NCBI RefSeq assembly: GCF_009905255.1
Contig: NZ_CP047602.1
Span: forward strand, 1,178,001 to 1,242,000
Origin: Thermoanaerobacterium aotearoense
Lineage (GTDB): Bacteria; Bacillota; Thermoanaerobacteria; Thermoanaerobacterales; Thermoanaerobacteraceae
Direction of reading: 5' to 3'
Length of the DNA stretch: 64,000 nt
Shown here: piece by piece, positions 35,510 to 43,575 of the stretch
Layout: each line of letters opens with the position of its first letter
Position numbering within the stretch: the first letter of the stretch is position 1
Translations under genes and position numbers: made by a program
Notes under the pieces: generated by a model
Database searches by the model: none
What the model was told of the DNA's origin: nothing
The model's input: the letters and a program-made list of their open reading frames with translations, nothing else

Positions 35510-36652
35510 ATGGCAAAAGATTATTATGCAATATTGGGTCTTGATAAAAATGCCAGTGATGAAGATATAAAGAAGGCTTATAGGACTCTTGCAAAGAAGT
35601 ATCATCCCGACTTAAATCCTGGCAATAAAGAAGCAGAACAAAAGTTTAAAGAGATAAATGAAGCATATCAGATTTTGTCTGATCCTCAGAAAAAAGCTCA
35701 ATATGATCAATTTGGCGATGCAGCATTTAATCAAGGTGGTTTCAACCAAGGAGATTTTGGTGGCTTTGGCGGTTTTGGCCAAGGTGGATTTGATTTTGGC
35801 GGCTTTGGCGACATTTTTGGCGATATATTTGGCGATATGTTTGGAGGCAGCACCAGAAGAAAAACTGGTCCTCAAAAGGGAAATGATATAAGGATTAATC
35901 TGACTTTGTCCTTTGAAGAAGCTGCATTTGGTGTCGAGAAAGAGATTGAAGTTGAAAGATATGAAAAATGCGATAGGTGCAATGGTACCGGTGCAAACCC
36001 AGGAACGAAAGTAGATGTATGCCCTGAATGTCATGGAACAGGAGAGGTCAGGATAACGCAAAATACGCCTTTTGGCAGGATAGTCAATGTGAGAACATGT
36101 CCTAGGTGCCATGGAGATGGCAGGATAGTAAAAGATCCATGCTCAAAATGCCATGGAACTGGGAAAATAAGAAGAGCGAGAAAATTAAAAGTAAATATTC
36201 CTGCTGGAATTGATGAAGGACAAATGGTATCATTAAGAGGTGAAGGTGAACCAGGAGAAAGAGGAGGAGCTAATGGAGATCTTTTTATTGTAATAAGCAT
36301 AAAACCTCATAAGATATTCAAGCGGGATGGATTCAATGTATTGCTTAAAATGCCTATTAGCTTTGTAGATGCTGCACTTGGTGCAGAGATAGAAGTTCCT
36401 ACCCTTGACGGCAAAGCTATATACAATATTCCACCTGGAACTCAGACCGGAACGGTGTTTAGACTTAGGAACAAAGGAATACCTCATATCAATGGAAGAG
36501 GACGTGGTGACGAATTTGTGGAAGTATATATCGATGTTCCTAAGAAATTGACGGAAAAGCAAAAAGAGCTATTGAGGGAGTTTGACAAGCTGAGCAATGA
36601 TAGCGGTGGTAAATCATTTTTTCAAAAAGTAAAAGATGCTTTTGGAGCATAA
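35510..36652 (+). CDS. dnaJ: Chaperone DnaJ (Hsp40)
   Basis: A 380-residue type I Hsp40 that stimulates DnaK ATPase. J domain with HPD in KYHPDLNPG (about 32-34), a Gly/Phe-rich linker (about 75-115), four zinc repeats [24 protein letters not shown] and CSKCHGTG, then the C-terminal substrate domains. The start is ATG 35510 after AGGTG; GTG 35501 and ATG 35504 are in frame upstream. Confidence 0.96.
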   Translation: MAKDYYAILGLDKNASDEDIKKAYRTLAKKYHPDLNPGNKEAEQKFKEINEAYQILSDPQKKAQYDQFGDAAFNQGGFNQGDFGGFGGFGQGGFDFGGFGDIFGDIFGDMFGGSTRRKTGPQKGNDIRINLTLSFEEAAFGVEKEIEVERYEKCDRCNGTGANPGTKVDVCPECHGTGEVRITQNTPFGRIVNVRTCPRCHGDGRIVKDPCSKCHGTGKIRRARKLKVNIPAGIDEGQMVSLRGEGEPGERGGANGDLFIVISIKPHKIFKRDGFNVLLKMPISFVDAALGAEIEVPTLDGKAIYNIPPGTQTGTVFRLRNKGIPHINGRGRGDEFVEVYIDVPKKLTEKQKELLREFDKLSNDSGGKSFFQKVKDAFGA

Positions 36653-36668
36653 AAAAAGGGTGATATGA

Positions 36669-37595
36669 TTGAAATGGCTTGAAGTTAAAATTACGACTTC
36701 AGTGGAAGCTGAGGAAGCTATAACAAATATAATGCATGAAGTTGGTGCAGGCGGTGTTGTCATAGAAGATCCAAATGATTTAAAGATGTTAAATGACAGC
36801 AATGAATGGGACTACGTAGATCCTGATATGATTGTAGATAGCGATAAAGTTGTAATATCTGCTTATTTTCCTCTTACTCCCAGTACAATTGACAAATTAA
36901 GCATAATCAAGGATAGAATAATAGGGCTTAAAGAATATAATCTGGACATCGGAGATTTTACGTTTGAAACGACTGAAGTCGATGATGAAGATTGGGCAAA
37001 CAGCTGGAAAAAGTACTACAAAACTTTTAAGATTGGCAAACGTGTTGTCATAAAACCATCATGGGAAGATTATGACCCAGAAGAAAATGAAATAGTTGTT
37101 GAGTTAGATCCAGGTATGGCTTTTGGCACAGGCAGCCACGAGACAACAAAAATGTGTATAGAATTTTTAGAAGATAATGTTAAAAGTGGCGATACCGTGT
37201 TTGATGTTGGGTGCGGTACAGGTATATTGTCAATTGTCAGCTCTAAGTTAGGTGCAAAAAAAGTCTTTGCAGTCGATGTGGACGAAGTTGCATTAAAAGT
37301 GGCTTCTTTAAATGTGAAATTAAACAAACTGGACAATGTTGAGGTTTTGAAAAGCGATCTTTTAAAAGAGCTAAGCGGTGAAGCGGATTTAATAGTTGTA
37401 AATATTATAGCTGATATAATAATAAAAGCTACTTTTGACATACATGAAAAACTTAAAGAAAACGGCTTGTTTATATCAAGTGGAATAATTAAAGATCGTA
37501 AAGATGATGTTTTAAATGCTATTTCCGAATATTTTGACGTTATTGATGTCAAAGAAGATGGGGAATGGGTTGCAATATTATCAAGGAAAAAGTGA
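36669..37595 (+). CDS. prmA: Ribosomal protein L11 methyltransferase
   Basis: A 308-residue SAM-dependent methyltransferase that trimethylates L11. An N-terminal recognition domain (about 1-120, including DEDWANSWKKYYKTFKIGK) precedes the Rossmann domain: GMAFGTGSHETTKMC and VFDVGCGTGILSI. TTG 36669 lies behind GGGTGAT. It follows dnaJ after 16 bases, the usual dnaJ-prmA-rsmE order, so it is probably heat-shock co-regulated. Confidence 0.93.
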   Translation: MKWLEVKITTSVEAEEAITNIMHEVGAGGVVIEDPNDLKMLNDSNEWDYVDPDMIVDSDKVVISAYFPLTPSTIDKLSIIKDRIIGLKEYNLDIGDFTFETTEVDDEDWANSWKKYYKTFKIGKRVVIKPSWEDYDPEENEIVVELDPGMAFGTGSHETTKMCIEFLEDNVKSGDTVFDVGCGTGILSIVSSKLGAKKVFAVDVDEVALKVASLNVKLNKLDNVEVLKSDLLKELSGEADLIVVNIIADIIIKATFDIHEKLKENGLFISSGIIKDRKDDVLNAISEYFDVIDVKEDGEWVAILSRKK

Positions 37596-37600
37596 GTGCT

Positions 37601-38338
37601 GTGAGAAGACTTTTTATAAAAGATGAGGATATAAAAGATGGCATAGTCAGGATACATGGTGATGATGCTCATCATATAAAGGATGTATTAAGGTTAAAGA
37701 TTGGAACTGATTTGGTGGTTTCTAATGGAGTGAAACAGTACAATGCTTCTATTCTTTCTATCGAAAGCACTTCTGTCTTATTAAAGATAGTTGGTGAGTT
37801 GCATCAAGTCGTAGAAAGTTCTATAAATGTAACGTTATTTCAAGGACTGCCAAAGTCTGATAAAATGGATTTGATTGTTCAAAAATGCACAGAGATCGGA
37901 ATAAAAAAGATTGTACCTGTTGAAACCGAGTTTTCGGTTATAAAGGTTAAAGAAAAAAGCATAGGCAACAAAATAAACAGGTGGAATAAAATTTCTCAAG
38001 AAGCATCAAAGCAATCTGGAAGATTGATAGTGCCGGAAGTGCTGGAACCGATAAGTTTTAATATTGCTTTGAATTACATCCAAGAGTTTGATTTATGCAT
38101 AATGCCTTACGAAAGAGAGACAAATGTAAGGCTAAAAGATGTTTTAAGGGAAAATAATGGTGCAAAAAATATTTGTATTTTTATCGGGCCTGAAGGTGGC
38201 TTCTCATCCAGTGAAGTAACTATGGCGACTAAAAATGGTGCTGTGATTGTCACATTGGGTCCAAGGATTTTAAGGACAGAAACAGCCGGTATTGTGGCTG
38301 GTTCTATAATTTTGTACGAATTAGGAGATTTAGGATAG
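37601..38338 (+). CDS. rsmE: 16S rRNA m3U1498 methyltransferase RsmE
   Basis: A 245-residue SPOUT methyltransferase. The N-terminal PUA-like domain begins RRLFIKDEDIKDGIVRIHGDDAHHIKDVLR. The C-terminal trefoil knot has IFIGPEGGFSSSEV and LGPRILRTETAGIV, both diagnostic. GTG 37601 gives the usual family length; GTG 37592, overlapping the prmA stop, is an alternative. Last gene of the CIRCE operon before a terminator. Confidence 0.92.
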   Translation: MRRLFIKDEDIKDGIVRIHGDDAHHIKDVLRLKIGTDLVVSNGVKQYNASILSIESTSVLLKIVGELHQVVESSINVTLFQGLPKSDKMDLIVQKCTEIGIKKIVPVETEFSVIKVKEKSIGNKINRWNKISQEASKQSGRLIVPEVLEPISFNIALNYIQEFDLCIMPYERETNVRLKDVLRENNGAKNICIFIGPEGGFSSSEVTMATKNGAVIVTLGPRILRTETAGIVAGSIILYELGDLG

Positions 38339-38353
38339 ACGGTTTTTATTTTT

Positions 38354-38384
38354 GCCTCTTAAATGTTTCGAGGCTTATTTTTTT
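38354..38384 (+). terminator. Terminator of the hrcA-rsmE operon
   Basis: GCCTC (38354-38358) and GAGGC (38370-38374), an 11-base loop, followed by TTATTTTTTTAT. Short stem but a good T tract. Confidence 0.65.
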
Positions 38385-38451
38385 ATATTTCGTTAAATGT
38401 TATAATAAATTTTGAACTTTATAACAAACGATATGGGAGGAATATTACGAA

Positions 38452-39828
38452 GTGGCAAAGGCAAACATAGCTTTAGACGCTGACGAATTTTATGATGTAT
38501 ATGGCCGCAAAAAAACTGTGTCATTTTTTACATTAGGTTGTAAAGTAAATCAATATGAGACGGAAGCCATGGCTGAGATTTTCAAGAGTTCAGGATATGA
38601 TGTTGTAGGGTTCGATGAATATGCCGATGTGTATGTCATAAACACATGCACCGTGACTGGTCGAGGCGATATGAAATCAAGGCAGGAAATAAGAAAGGCT
38701 AAAAAAATCAATCCAGATTCTGTGATTGCTGTGGTTGGCTGTTATTCGCAAGTGGCCTCAAATGAAGTTTTAAATATACCTGAAGTCAATGTTGTTTTAG
38801 GCACTAAAAACAAGGGAGAAATAGTCAAATTAGTAGAGAAAGCGGCGAGTGCCAATAAGGTAAATGCCGTTGAAGATATATTTAAAGATAGAAAATTCGA
38901 GGAACTTAAGATATCAGCTCAAGAAGGTCATACGCGGGCATATTTAAAGATACAAGATGGGTGCAATCAATACTGTACTTACTGTATTATACCGTATGCC
39001 AGAGGTCCTATAAGGAGCAGAAAGCCTCATGACATATTGGATGAGGTTAAAAGGCTTAAAGATAATGGCTATAAAGAAGTAGTGTTGACAGGCATACACG
39101 TTGCATCATATGGCAAAGACTTGGAAAATGTGGATTTGCTTGATATAATAAAGATGATACACGAAATCGAGGGTATCGAAAGGATACGCCTAAGTTCAGT
39201 TGAGCCTACATTTTTAACCGAAGATTTCGTAAGAGAAGTTTCTATTTTGCCGAAATTTTGCAGACACTACCATATATCATTGCAAAGTGGTTCGGACAGT
39301 GTCCTTAAAAGAATGGGTAGAAAATACACCACCAGTGAATACAAAAAGATTATAGAGAGAGTTAGAAAGTACGTCGAAGATGTGGCAATAACAACTGATA
39401 TAATGGTAGGGTTTCCTGGAGAAACCGAGAGTGAGTTTGACGAAACTTATAATTTTGTAAAAGACATACAATTCAGCAAGATGCATGTCTTTAAGTATTC
39501 AAGGCGAGCGGGAACAAAAGCGGCAAATTATCCCGACCAAATTAAAAATTCTGTTAAGGAAGAGAGAAGTAAGATATTAATTAAGCTTTCAGAAGAATGC
39601 GAATCAGAATTTTACAAAAGGTTTTTAGGCAGCACGCTAAATGTTCTATTTGAACAGAAGGTTAAAGAACTGCAGGGATATGTAGAAGGACTTACTGACA
39701 ACTATATTAGAGTGGCAGTAAAGTCGGATTTAAACATTAAGAATAAAATACTACCTGTAAAGTTAGTAGACGTAAGAAAAGATTTTGCTATTGGCAATAT
39801 AGTTGAAGGAGGTGAGATGATTGAGTGA
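38452..39828 (+). CDS. mtaB: tRNA threonylcarbamoyladenosine methylthiotransferase MtaB
   Basis: A 458-residue radical SAM methylthiotransferase that converts t6A37 to ms2t6A in tRNA. The N-terminal UPF0004 domain has TLGCKVNQYE and further cluster cysteines in INTCTVT and VVGCYSQ. The radical SAM site is CNQYCTYCIIPYARG, and the C-terminus is a TRAM domain. GTG 38452 follows GGGAGGA at 10 bases. The protein is about 20 residues longer at the N-terminus than is usual. A TATAAT at 38401-38406 may be its -10 box. Confidence 0.92.
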   Translation: MAKANIALDADEFYDVYGRKKTVSFFTLGCKVNQYETEAMAEIFKSSGYDVVGFDEYADVYVINTCTVTGRGDMKSRQEIRKAKKINPDSVIAVVGCYSQVASNEVLNIPEVNVVLGTKNKGEIVKLVEKAASANKVNAVEDIFKDRKFEELKISAQEGHTRAYLKIQDGCNQYCTYCIIPYARGPIRSRKPHDILDEVKRLKDNGYKEVVLTGIHVASYGKDLENVDLLDIIKMIHEIEGIERIRLSSVEPTFLTEDFVREVSILPKFCRHYHISLQSGSDSVLKRMGRKYTTSEYKKIIERVRKYVEDVAITTDIMVGFPGETESEFDETYNFVKDIQFSKMHVFKYSRRAGTKAANYPDQIKNSVKEERSKILIKLSEECESEFYKRFLGSTLNVLFEQKVKELQGYVEGLTDNYIRVAVKSDLNIKNKILPVKLVDVRKDFAIGNIVEGGEMIE

Positions 39829-40165
39829 TTGCATTTTTTGCAAGATCATAAATAGGGAGATTGAATCAAAAATAATTTACGAAGATGATTATGTAGTTGC
39901 CTTTCCCGACATCAATCCACAAGCGCCAGTTCACTTGCTTATAGTCCCAAAAGCTCATATTGATTCTCCATTGGACATTGATGACAAGAACAAAGAGCTT
40001 GTAGGACATGTCTATGTAATTGCAAAAAAGCTGGCTAAGCAGTATGGGATTGATAGCAAAGGATATAGGATAGTATCCAATTGTGGCGACGACGGTGGAC
40101 AAACTGTTCACCATATACATTTTCATCTTTTAGGCGGAAGATTTATGACATGGCCTCCAGGGTAA
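39821..40165 (+). CDS. hinT: HIT-family nucleotide hydrolase (HinT-like)
   Basis: A 114-residue histidine-triad protein, probably a purine nucleoside phosphoramidase. The N-terminal CIFCKIINREI has the family's cysteine pair, and the triad HHIHFHLLGGR near the C-terminus is complete. TTG 39821 overlaps the mtaB stop and follows AAGGAGGTGA. Confidence 0.92.
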   Translation: MSDCIFCKIINREIESKIIYEDDYVVAFPDINPQAPVHLLIVPKAHIDSPLDIDDKNKELVGHVYVIAKKLAKQYGIDSKGYRIVSNCGDDGGQTVHHIHFHLLGGRFMTWPPG

Positions 40166-40168
40166 ACA

Positions 40169-40197
40169 TTGACACAAATTGGTTTTTAGATTATAAT
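40169..40197 (+). promoter_or_regulatory. Promoter of rpsU-yqeY
   Basis: TTGACA (40169-40174), 17-base spacer, TATAAT (40192-40197): near-consensus and placed right after hinT, giving a leader of about 75 bases. Confidence 0.85.
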
Positions 40198-40277
40198 ATA
40201 TTAAGATATCCCAATAATATTTGCAGCAATAAATGCAGCTTACATTTGGCAGTTTATCCGGAGGGAGGGAGATTACA

Positions 40278-40463
40278 GTGTCAGAAGTTCGAGTTGGAGA
40301 AAATGAGTCCCTTGATAATGCGTTGAGAAGATTTAAGCGCCAATGCTCAAGAAGTGGCGTTCTTTCTGAATTAAGGAAAAGGGAACATTATGAAAGCCCA
40401 AGCGTAAAACGCAAAAAGAAATCAGAAGCAGCAAGAAAAAGAAAGTACAAATTTGGAAAATAA
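40278..40463 (+). CDS. rpsU: 30S ribosomal protein S21
   Basis: A 61-residue basic ribosomal protein. The conserved [20 protein letters not shown] start and the Lys/Arg-rich C-terminus are present. GTG 40278 follows GGAGGGAGG; an in-frame ATG at 40233 would add 15 unrelated residues. It is followed by yqeY after 12 bases, a common pair. Confidence 0.96.
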   Translation: MSEVRVGENESLDNALRRFKRQCSRSGVLSELRKREHYESPSVKRKKKSEAARKRKYKFGK

Positions 40464-40475
40464 GGAAGTGTGGTT

Positions 40476-40919
40476 ATGACCCTTAAGGATCGATTGTACA
40501 AAGATATGGTTGATGCTATGAAATCAAAAGATGTATTCAGAAAAAATATTCTAAGCATGGTTAGATCTTCAATATTGCAAGTAGAAAAGGATACAGGAAA
40601 AGTCCTTGATGATGAAGGGGTCATTAATGTAATTTCAAGAGAGATAAAACAAAGAAAAGAGGTTTTGCCTGAATACGAGAAAGGTGGCAGGCAAGATTTG
40701 GTAGATAAAGCGAACCGTGAAATAGAAATTATGTTGGAGTATATGCCACAGCAGTTGACTGATGATGAGATAGATGAAATCGTAAGAGGTATTATCGATG
40801 AGACTGGTGCTACAAACAAAAATGACATAGGTATGGTTATGAGCAAGGTGATGCCTCTTGTGAAAGGCAAGGCTGATGGCAATAAAGTTAAGACGATAGT
40901 TTCGCAGCACTTACAATGA
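40476..40919 (+). CDS. yqeY: GatB/YqeY-domain protein
   Basis: A 147-residue helical protein with the domain found at the C-terminus of the GatB amidotransferase subunit; it is thought to bind tRNA. Seen: LKDRLYKDMVDAMKSKD at the start and the C-terminal GKADGNKVKTIVSQHL. ATG 40476 is spaced 9 bases from AAGGA; GTG 40470 is less likely. Confidence 0.9.
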   Translation: MTLKDRLYKDMVDAMKSKDVFRKNILSMVRSSILQVEKDTGKVLDDEGVINVISREIKQRKEVLPEYEKGGRQDLVDKANREIEIMLEYMPQQLTDDEIDEIVRGIIDETGATNKNDIGMVMSKVMPLVKGKADGNKVKTIVSQHLQ

Positions 40920-40920
40920 T

Positions 40921-40956
40921 AAAAAAACTTGGTACTTAGATGTATCAAGTTTTTTT
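40921..40956 (+). terminator. First terminator after yqeY
   Basis: AAAAAACTTGGTAC (40921-40934) and GTATCAAGTTTTTT (40941-40954), loop TTAGAT, T-rich tail. Confidence 0.88.
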
Positions 40957-40963
40957 GCTTTTT

Positions 40964-40991
40964 TGCATGGAACATAGATCCATGCTTTTTT
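40964..40991 (+). terminator. Second, tandem terminator after yqeY
   Basis: GCATGGA (40964-40970) and TCCATGC (40978-40984) with a 7-base loop and a run of seven Ts. Together with the first terminator it isolates the sporulation-associated operon that follows. Confidence 0.88.
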
Positions 40992-41010
40992 TATTTTAAA
41001 ATTCCTTAAA

Positions 41011-41039
41011 AGAATGTTTTTACTTGAAGATTCATAAGA
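41011..41039 (+). promoter_or_regulatory. Candidate SigE-type sporulation promoter of yqfC
   Basis: GAATGTT (41011-41017), a 14-base spacer and CATAAGAT (41032-41039) resemble the mother-cell SigE pattern (GAATATT-14-CATACAAT). In Bacillus subtilis yqfC-yqfD belong to the SigE regulon. No SigA-type promoter is seen at this point. Confidence 0.5.
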
Positions 41040-41061
41040 TTTAACGGGAGGAGGCTTTATA

Positions 41062-41334
41062 ATGAAGTCAAATACCATAAAAGAGGGAATTCTGAATTTA
41101 GTGGATTTTCCTAAAGATGTTTTATTGAACCTTCCTAAGATAACAGTAATAGGCAACACGCAAATTACCGTGGAAAATCATAGAGGCATAATAGAATATA
41201 TTCCCGAAAGAATAAGGATCAATTCTACGATAGGCATGATCAGAATAACAGGTAAAAACATGATTATAAATTCAGTAATGACAGAAATATTAGTCATTAC
41301 TGGGAAAATATTAAATATAGAAATAATTGTATAA
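41062..41334 (+). CDS. yqfC: Sporulation protein YqfC
   Basis: A 90-residue protein of the YqfC family, expressed in the mother cell and needed for efficient sporulation. Seen: DFPKDVLLNLPKITVIGNTQITVENHRGI and the following beta-rich segment. ATG 41062 follows GGGAGGAGG. It is first of the yqfC-yqfD-phoH run. Confidence 0.88.
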   Translation: MKSNTIKEGILNLVDFPKDVLLNLPKITVIGNTQITVENHRGIIEYIPERIRINSTIGMIRITGKNMIINSVMTEILVITGKILNIEIIV

Positions 41335-41385
41335 AATTTTCTTTGCCTTGTAATTAGTTGCAAAAAGGCAAAAGGGGGTATTTGT

Positions 41386-42591
41386 TTGCTGGCTATAAAA
41401 TTGTGGAATTTTTTATACGGGTATGCTATTATAAGAATAGAAGGCTTGTCGATAGAGAGATTTTTAAACATTGTTATATCTAAAAACATATATGTATGGG
41501 ATGTAGAAAGGACGAATCACACCACAATAGTAGCAAAGATCAGTTTAAAAGGGTTCAAGCTTCTCTTGCCGTATACGAAAATGACGAATTGCAGGGTTTA
41601 CATCGTTGAAAAAAGAGGGTTGCCGTTTATTGTCTTTTATTTAAAGAGGAGAAAAATGTTGGTTTTAGGTGCAGTAGCGTGTGTGGTGCTGGCATATCTT
41701 TTTTCGATGTTTATATGGTCTATTGAGATAGATGGTGGACAAAATATAAGTGAAGCCTCTATAATTTCAGAACTTGACAAATTGGGGCTTAAAGCTGGTG
41801 TATTAAAGCCGTCGATAGATATTCATAAGATTCAACAAGAATTTTTGATGGATGAAAAAGATGTAGCATGGATTGGCATTGACATAAAAGGCACAAAAGC
41901 AATAGTTAAGGTTGTGAAGAAAACTGCGCCACCTGCTGTAATAGATGAAAATGTGCCATGTAATATAATAGCTAAAAAAGATGGTATAATATATAAAATG
42001 ACAGTATTAGAAGGCGATGCTTTAAAAAAGGTTGGAGATACAGTAAAGACGGGAGACGTCTTAGTATCTGGGGTAATAGAAAGGCCTAACACAAACACGC
42101 GGTTTGTGCATTCAATGGGTACAATACTGGCAAGAGTCTGGTATGAAGGTTACGCGGATGTTAATTTAGTGCAGCAAAAGTACAAGAGGACTGGCAGAAA
42201 GATCACTATGACGAAAATTTCAATGGGCAGCAGTACTTTAACTCTCTCATCAAGAAAAATCGATTTTAAGAATTATGATAGAGAAGTGAGAAATTTAACT
42301 TCCTCAGCTTCTCCAATAAGAATCGTAAATGAGACATATTACGAGACTGTCCCGATTGAAATAAAGCTTACAAAAGATGAAGCAGAAAAATTAGCTGTGG
42401 AAAATGCTCTTAAAAATATTTCCCCCGCTTTTGGGAAAGATGCTAAAATAGTCAATAGACAGGAAAAGATGACGATGATAAACGCAAACGTGCTGCGAGC
42501 TGACGTCATAGTGGAAGTGATAGAGGATATTGGAACGCAAGAGAACATCAATTATAATACGGAGGTAAAAATTGAAAGAAGTAACAATTGA
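41386..42591 (+). CDS. yqfD: Sporulation protein YqfD
   Basis: A 401-residue mother-cell membrane protein required for sporulation. It starts with KLWNFLYGYAIIRIEG, has one transmembrane helix near 85-107 (MLVLGAVACVVLAYLFSMFIW), then a large outer domain with AWIGIDIKGTKAIVKVV. Its precise role is not known. TTG 41386 follows AGGGGG. The last 20 bases overlap phoH. Confidence 0.88.
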   Translation: MLAIKLWNFLYGYAIIRIEGLSIERFLNIVISKNIYVWDVERTNHTTIVAKISLKGFKLLLPYTKMTNCRVYIVEKRGLPFIVFYLKRRKMLVLGAVACVVLAYLFSMFIWSIEIDGGQNISEASIISELDKLGLKAGVLKPSIDIHKIQQEFLMDEKDVAWIGIDIKGTKAIVKVVKKTAPPAVIDENVPCNIIAKKDGIIYKMTVLEGDALKKVGDTVKTGDVLVSGVIERPNTNTRFVHSMGTILARVWYEGYADVNLVQQKYKRTGRKITMTKISMGSSTLTLSSRKIDFKNYDREVRNLTSSASPIRIVNETYYETVPIEIKLTKDEAEKLAVENALKNISPAFGKDAKIVNRQEKMTMINANVLRADVIVEVIEDIGTQENINYNTEVKIERSNN

Positions 42592-43570
42592 TATCAATAA
42601 TATTGAACAAGCTGCAAATTTATTTGGCAAGTTTGATGAAAATATAAAATTGATTGAAGAAGGAATGGATGTAAAGATTGTCGTCAGAGATGATATGATT
42701 AAGATCAGTGGTGAAGAAGCCAATGTGGATGGGGCAGAAAAGGTGTTTAGTGAGCTTATAGATATAATCAATAGCGGTGAGATTATAACAGCTCAAAACG
42801 TCTTATACGCCATGAGATTAGTCAATATGGGAGAGGAAGAGAAGCTAAAATCCATCTTATCTGACATTGTATGCATTACATCAAGAGGAAAACAGATAAG
42901 GTGTAAAACTTATGGTCAGAAACGCTATGTAAACGCCATAAGAAGTAATGAAATTGTCTTTGGGATTGGACCCGCAGGTACAGGAAAGACGTATCTTGCT
43001 ATGGCAATGGCTGTAACATCTTTGAAAAATAAAGAAGTTGGGCGAATTATTTTGACGAGGCCTGCAGTTGAAGCAGGAGAGCGGCTGGGCTTTTTGCCAG
43101 GCGATTTGCAAGAGAAGGTTGATCCGTATTTAAGACCGCTGTACGATGCGTTATACGACATTCTTGGAGCTGAAACATTTCAAAAATACATGGAAAAGGG
43201 ACTTATTGAAGTTGCTCCGTTGGCGTATATGAGGGGCAGAACTTTGGACGATTCATTTATAATACTTGATGAAGCTCAAAATACTACTCCAGAGCAAATG
43301 AAGATGTTTTTAACAAGGATTGGATTTGGATCTAAGGCGGTTATAACGGGCGACGTTACACAGGTGGATTTGCCTAAAGGAAAAAGATCTGGACTTAAAG
43401 ATGTCATTGAAATTTTAAATGGTATAGAAGGCATAGAATTTGTTTTACTAAAAGAGCAGGATGTTATAAGACATCCCCTTGTTGCTAAGATAGTAAAAGC
43501 TTATGAAGTGTTTGAAAAGTCTAAAAAAACTGATGATGCGGAAGAAGAAAATTCTTCTTGGGAGGATTAA
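42572..43570 (+). CDS. phoH: PhoH-family ATPase
   Basis: A 332-residue cytoplasmic P-loop ATPase linked to RNA metabolism. The N-terminal KH-like region (about 1-75) precedes the ATPase domain with Walker A GPAGTGKTYLA and Walker B FIILDEAQN, then the SKAVITGDVTQVDLP sensor. TTG 42572 follows GGAGGT inside yqfD. The neighbours pgpH and ybeY are the standard set. Confidence 0.94.
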   Translation: MKEVTIDINNIEQAANLFGKFDENIKLIEEGMDVKIVVRDDMIKISGEEANVDGAEKVFSELIDIINSGEIITAQNVLYAMRLVNMGEEEKLKSILSDIVCITSRGKQIRCKTYGQKRYVNAIRSNEIVFGIGPAGTGKTYLAMAMAVTSLKNKEVGRIILTRPAVEAGERLGFLPGDLQEKVDPYLRPLYDALYDILGAETFQKYMEKGLIEVAPLAYMRGRTLDDSFIILDEAQNTTPEQMKMFLTRIGFGSKAVITGDVTQVDLPKGKRSGLKDVIEILNGIEGIEFVLLKEQDVIRHPLVAKIVKAYEVFEKSKKTDDAEEENSSWED

Positions 43571-43575
43571 TTTAG

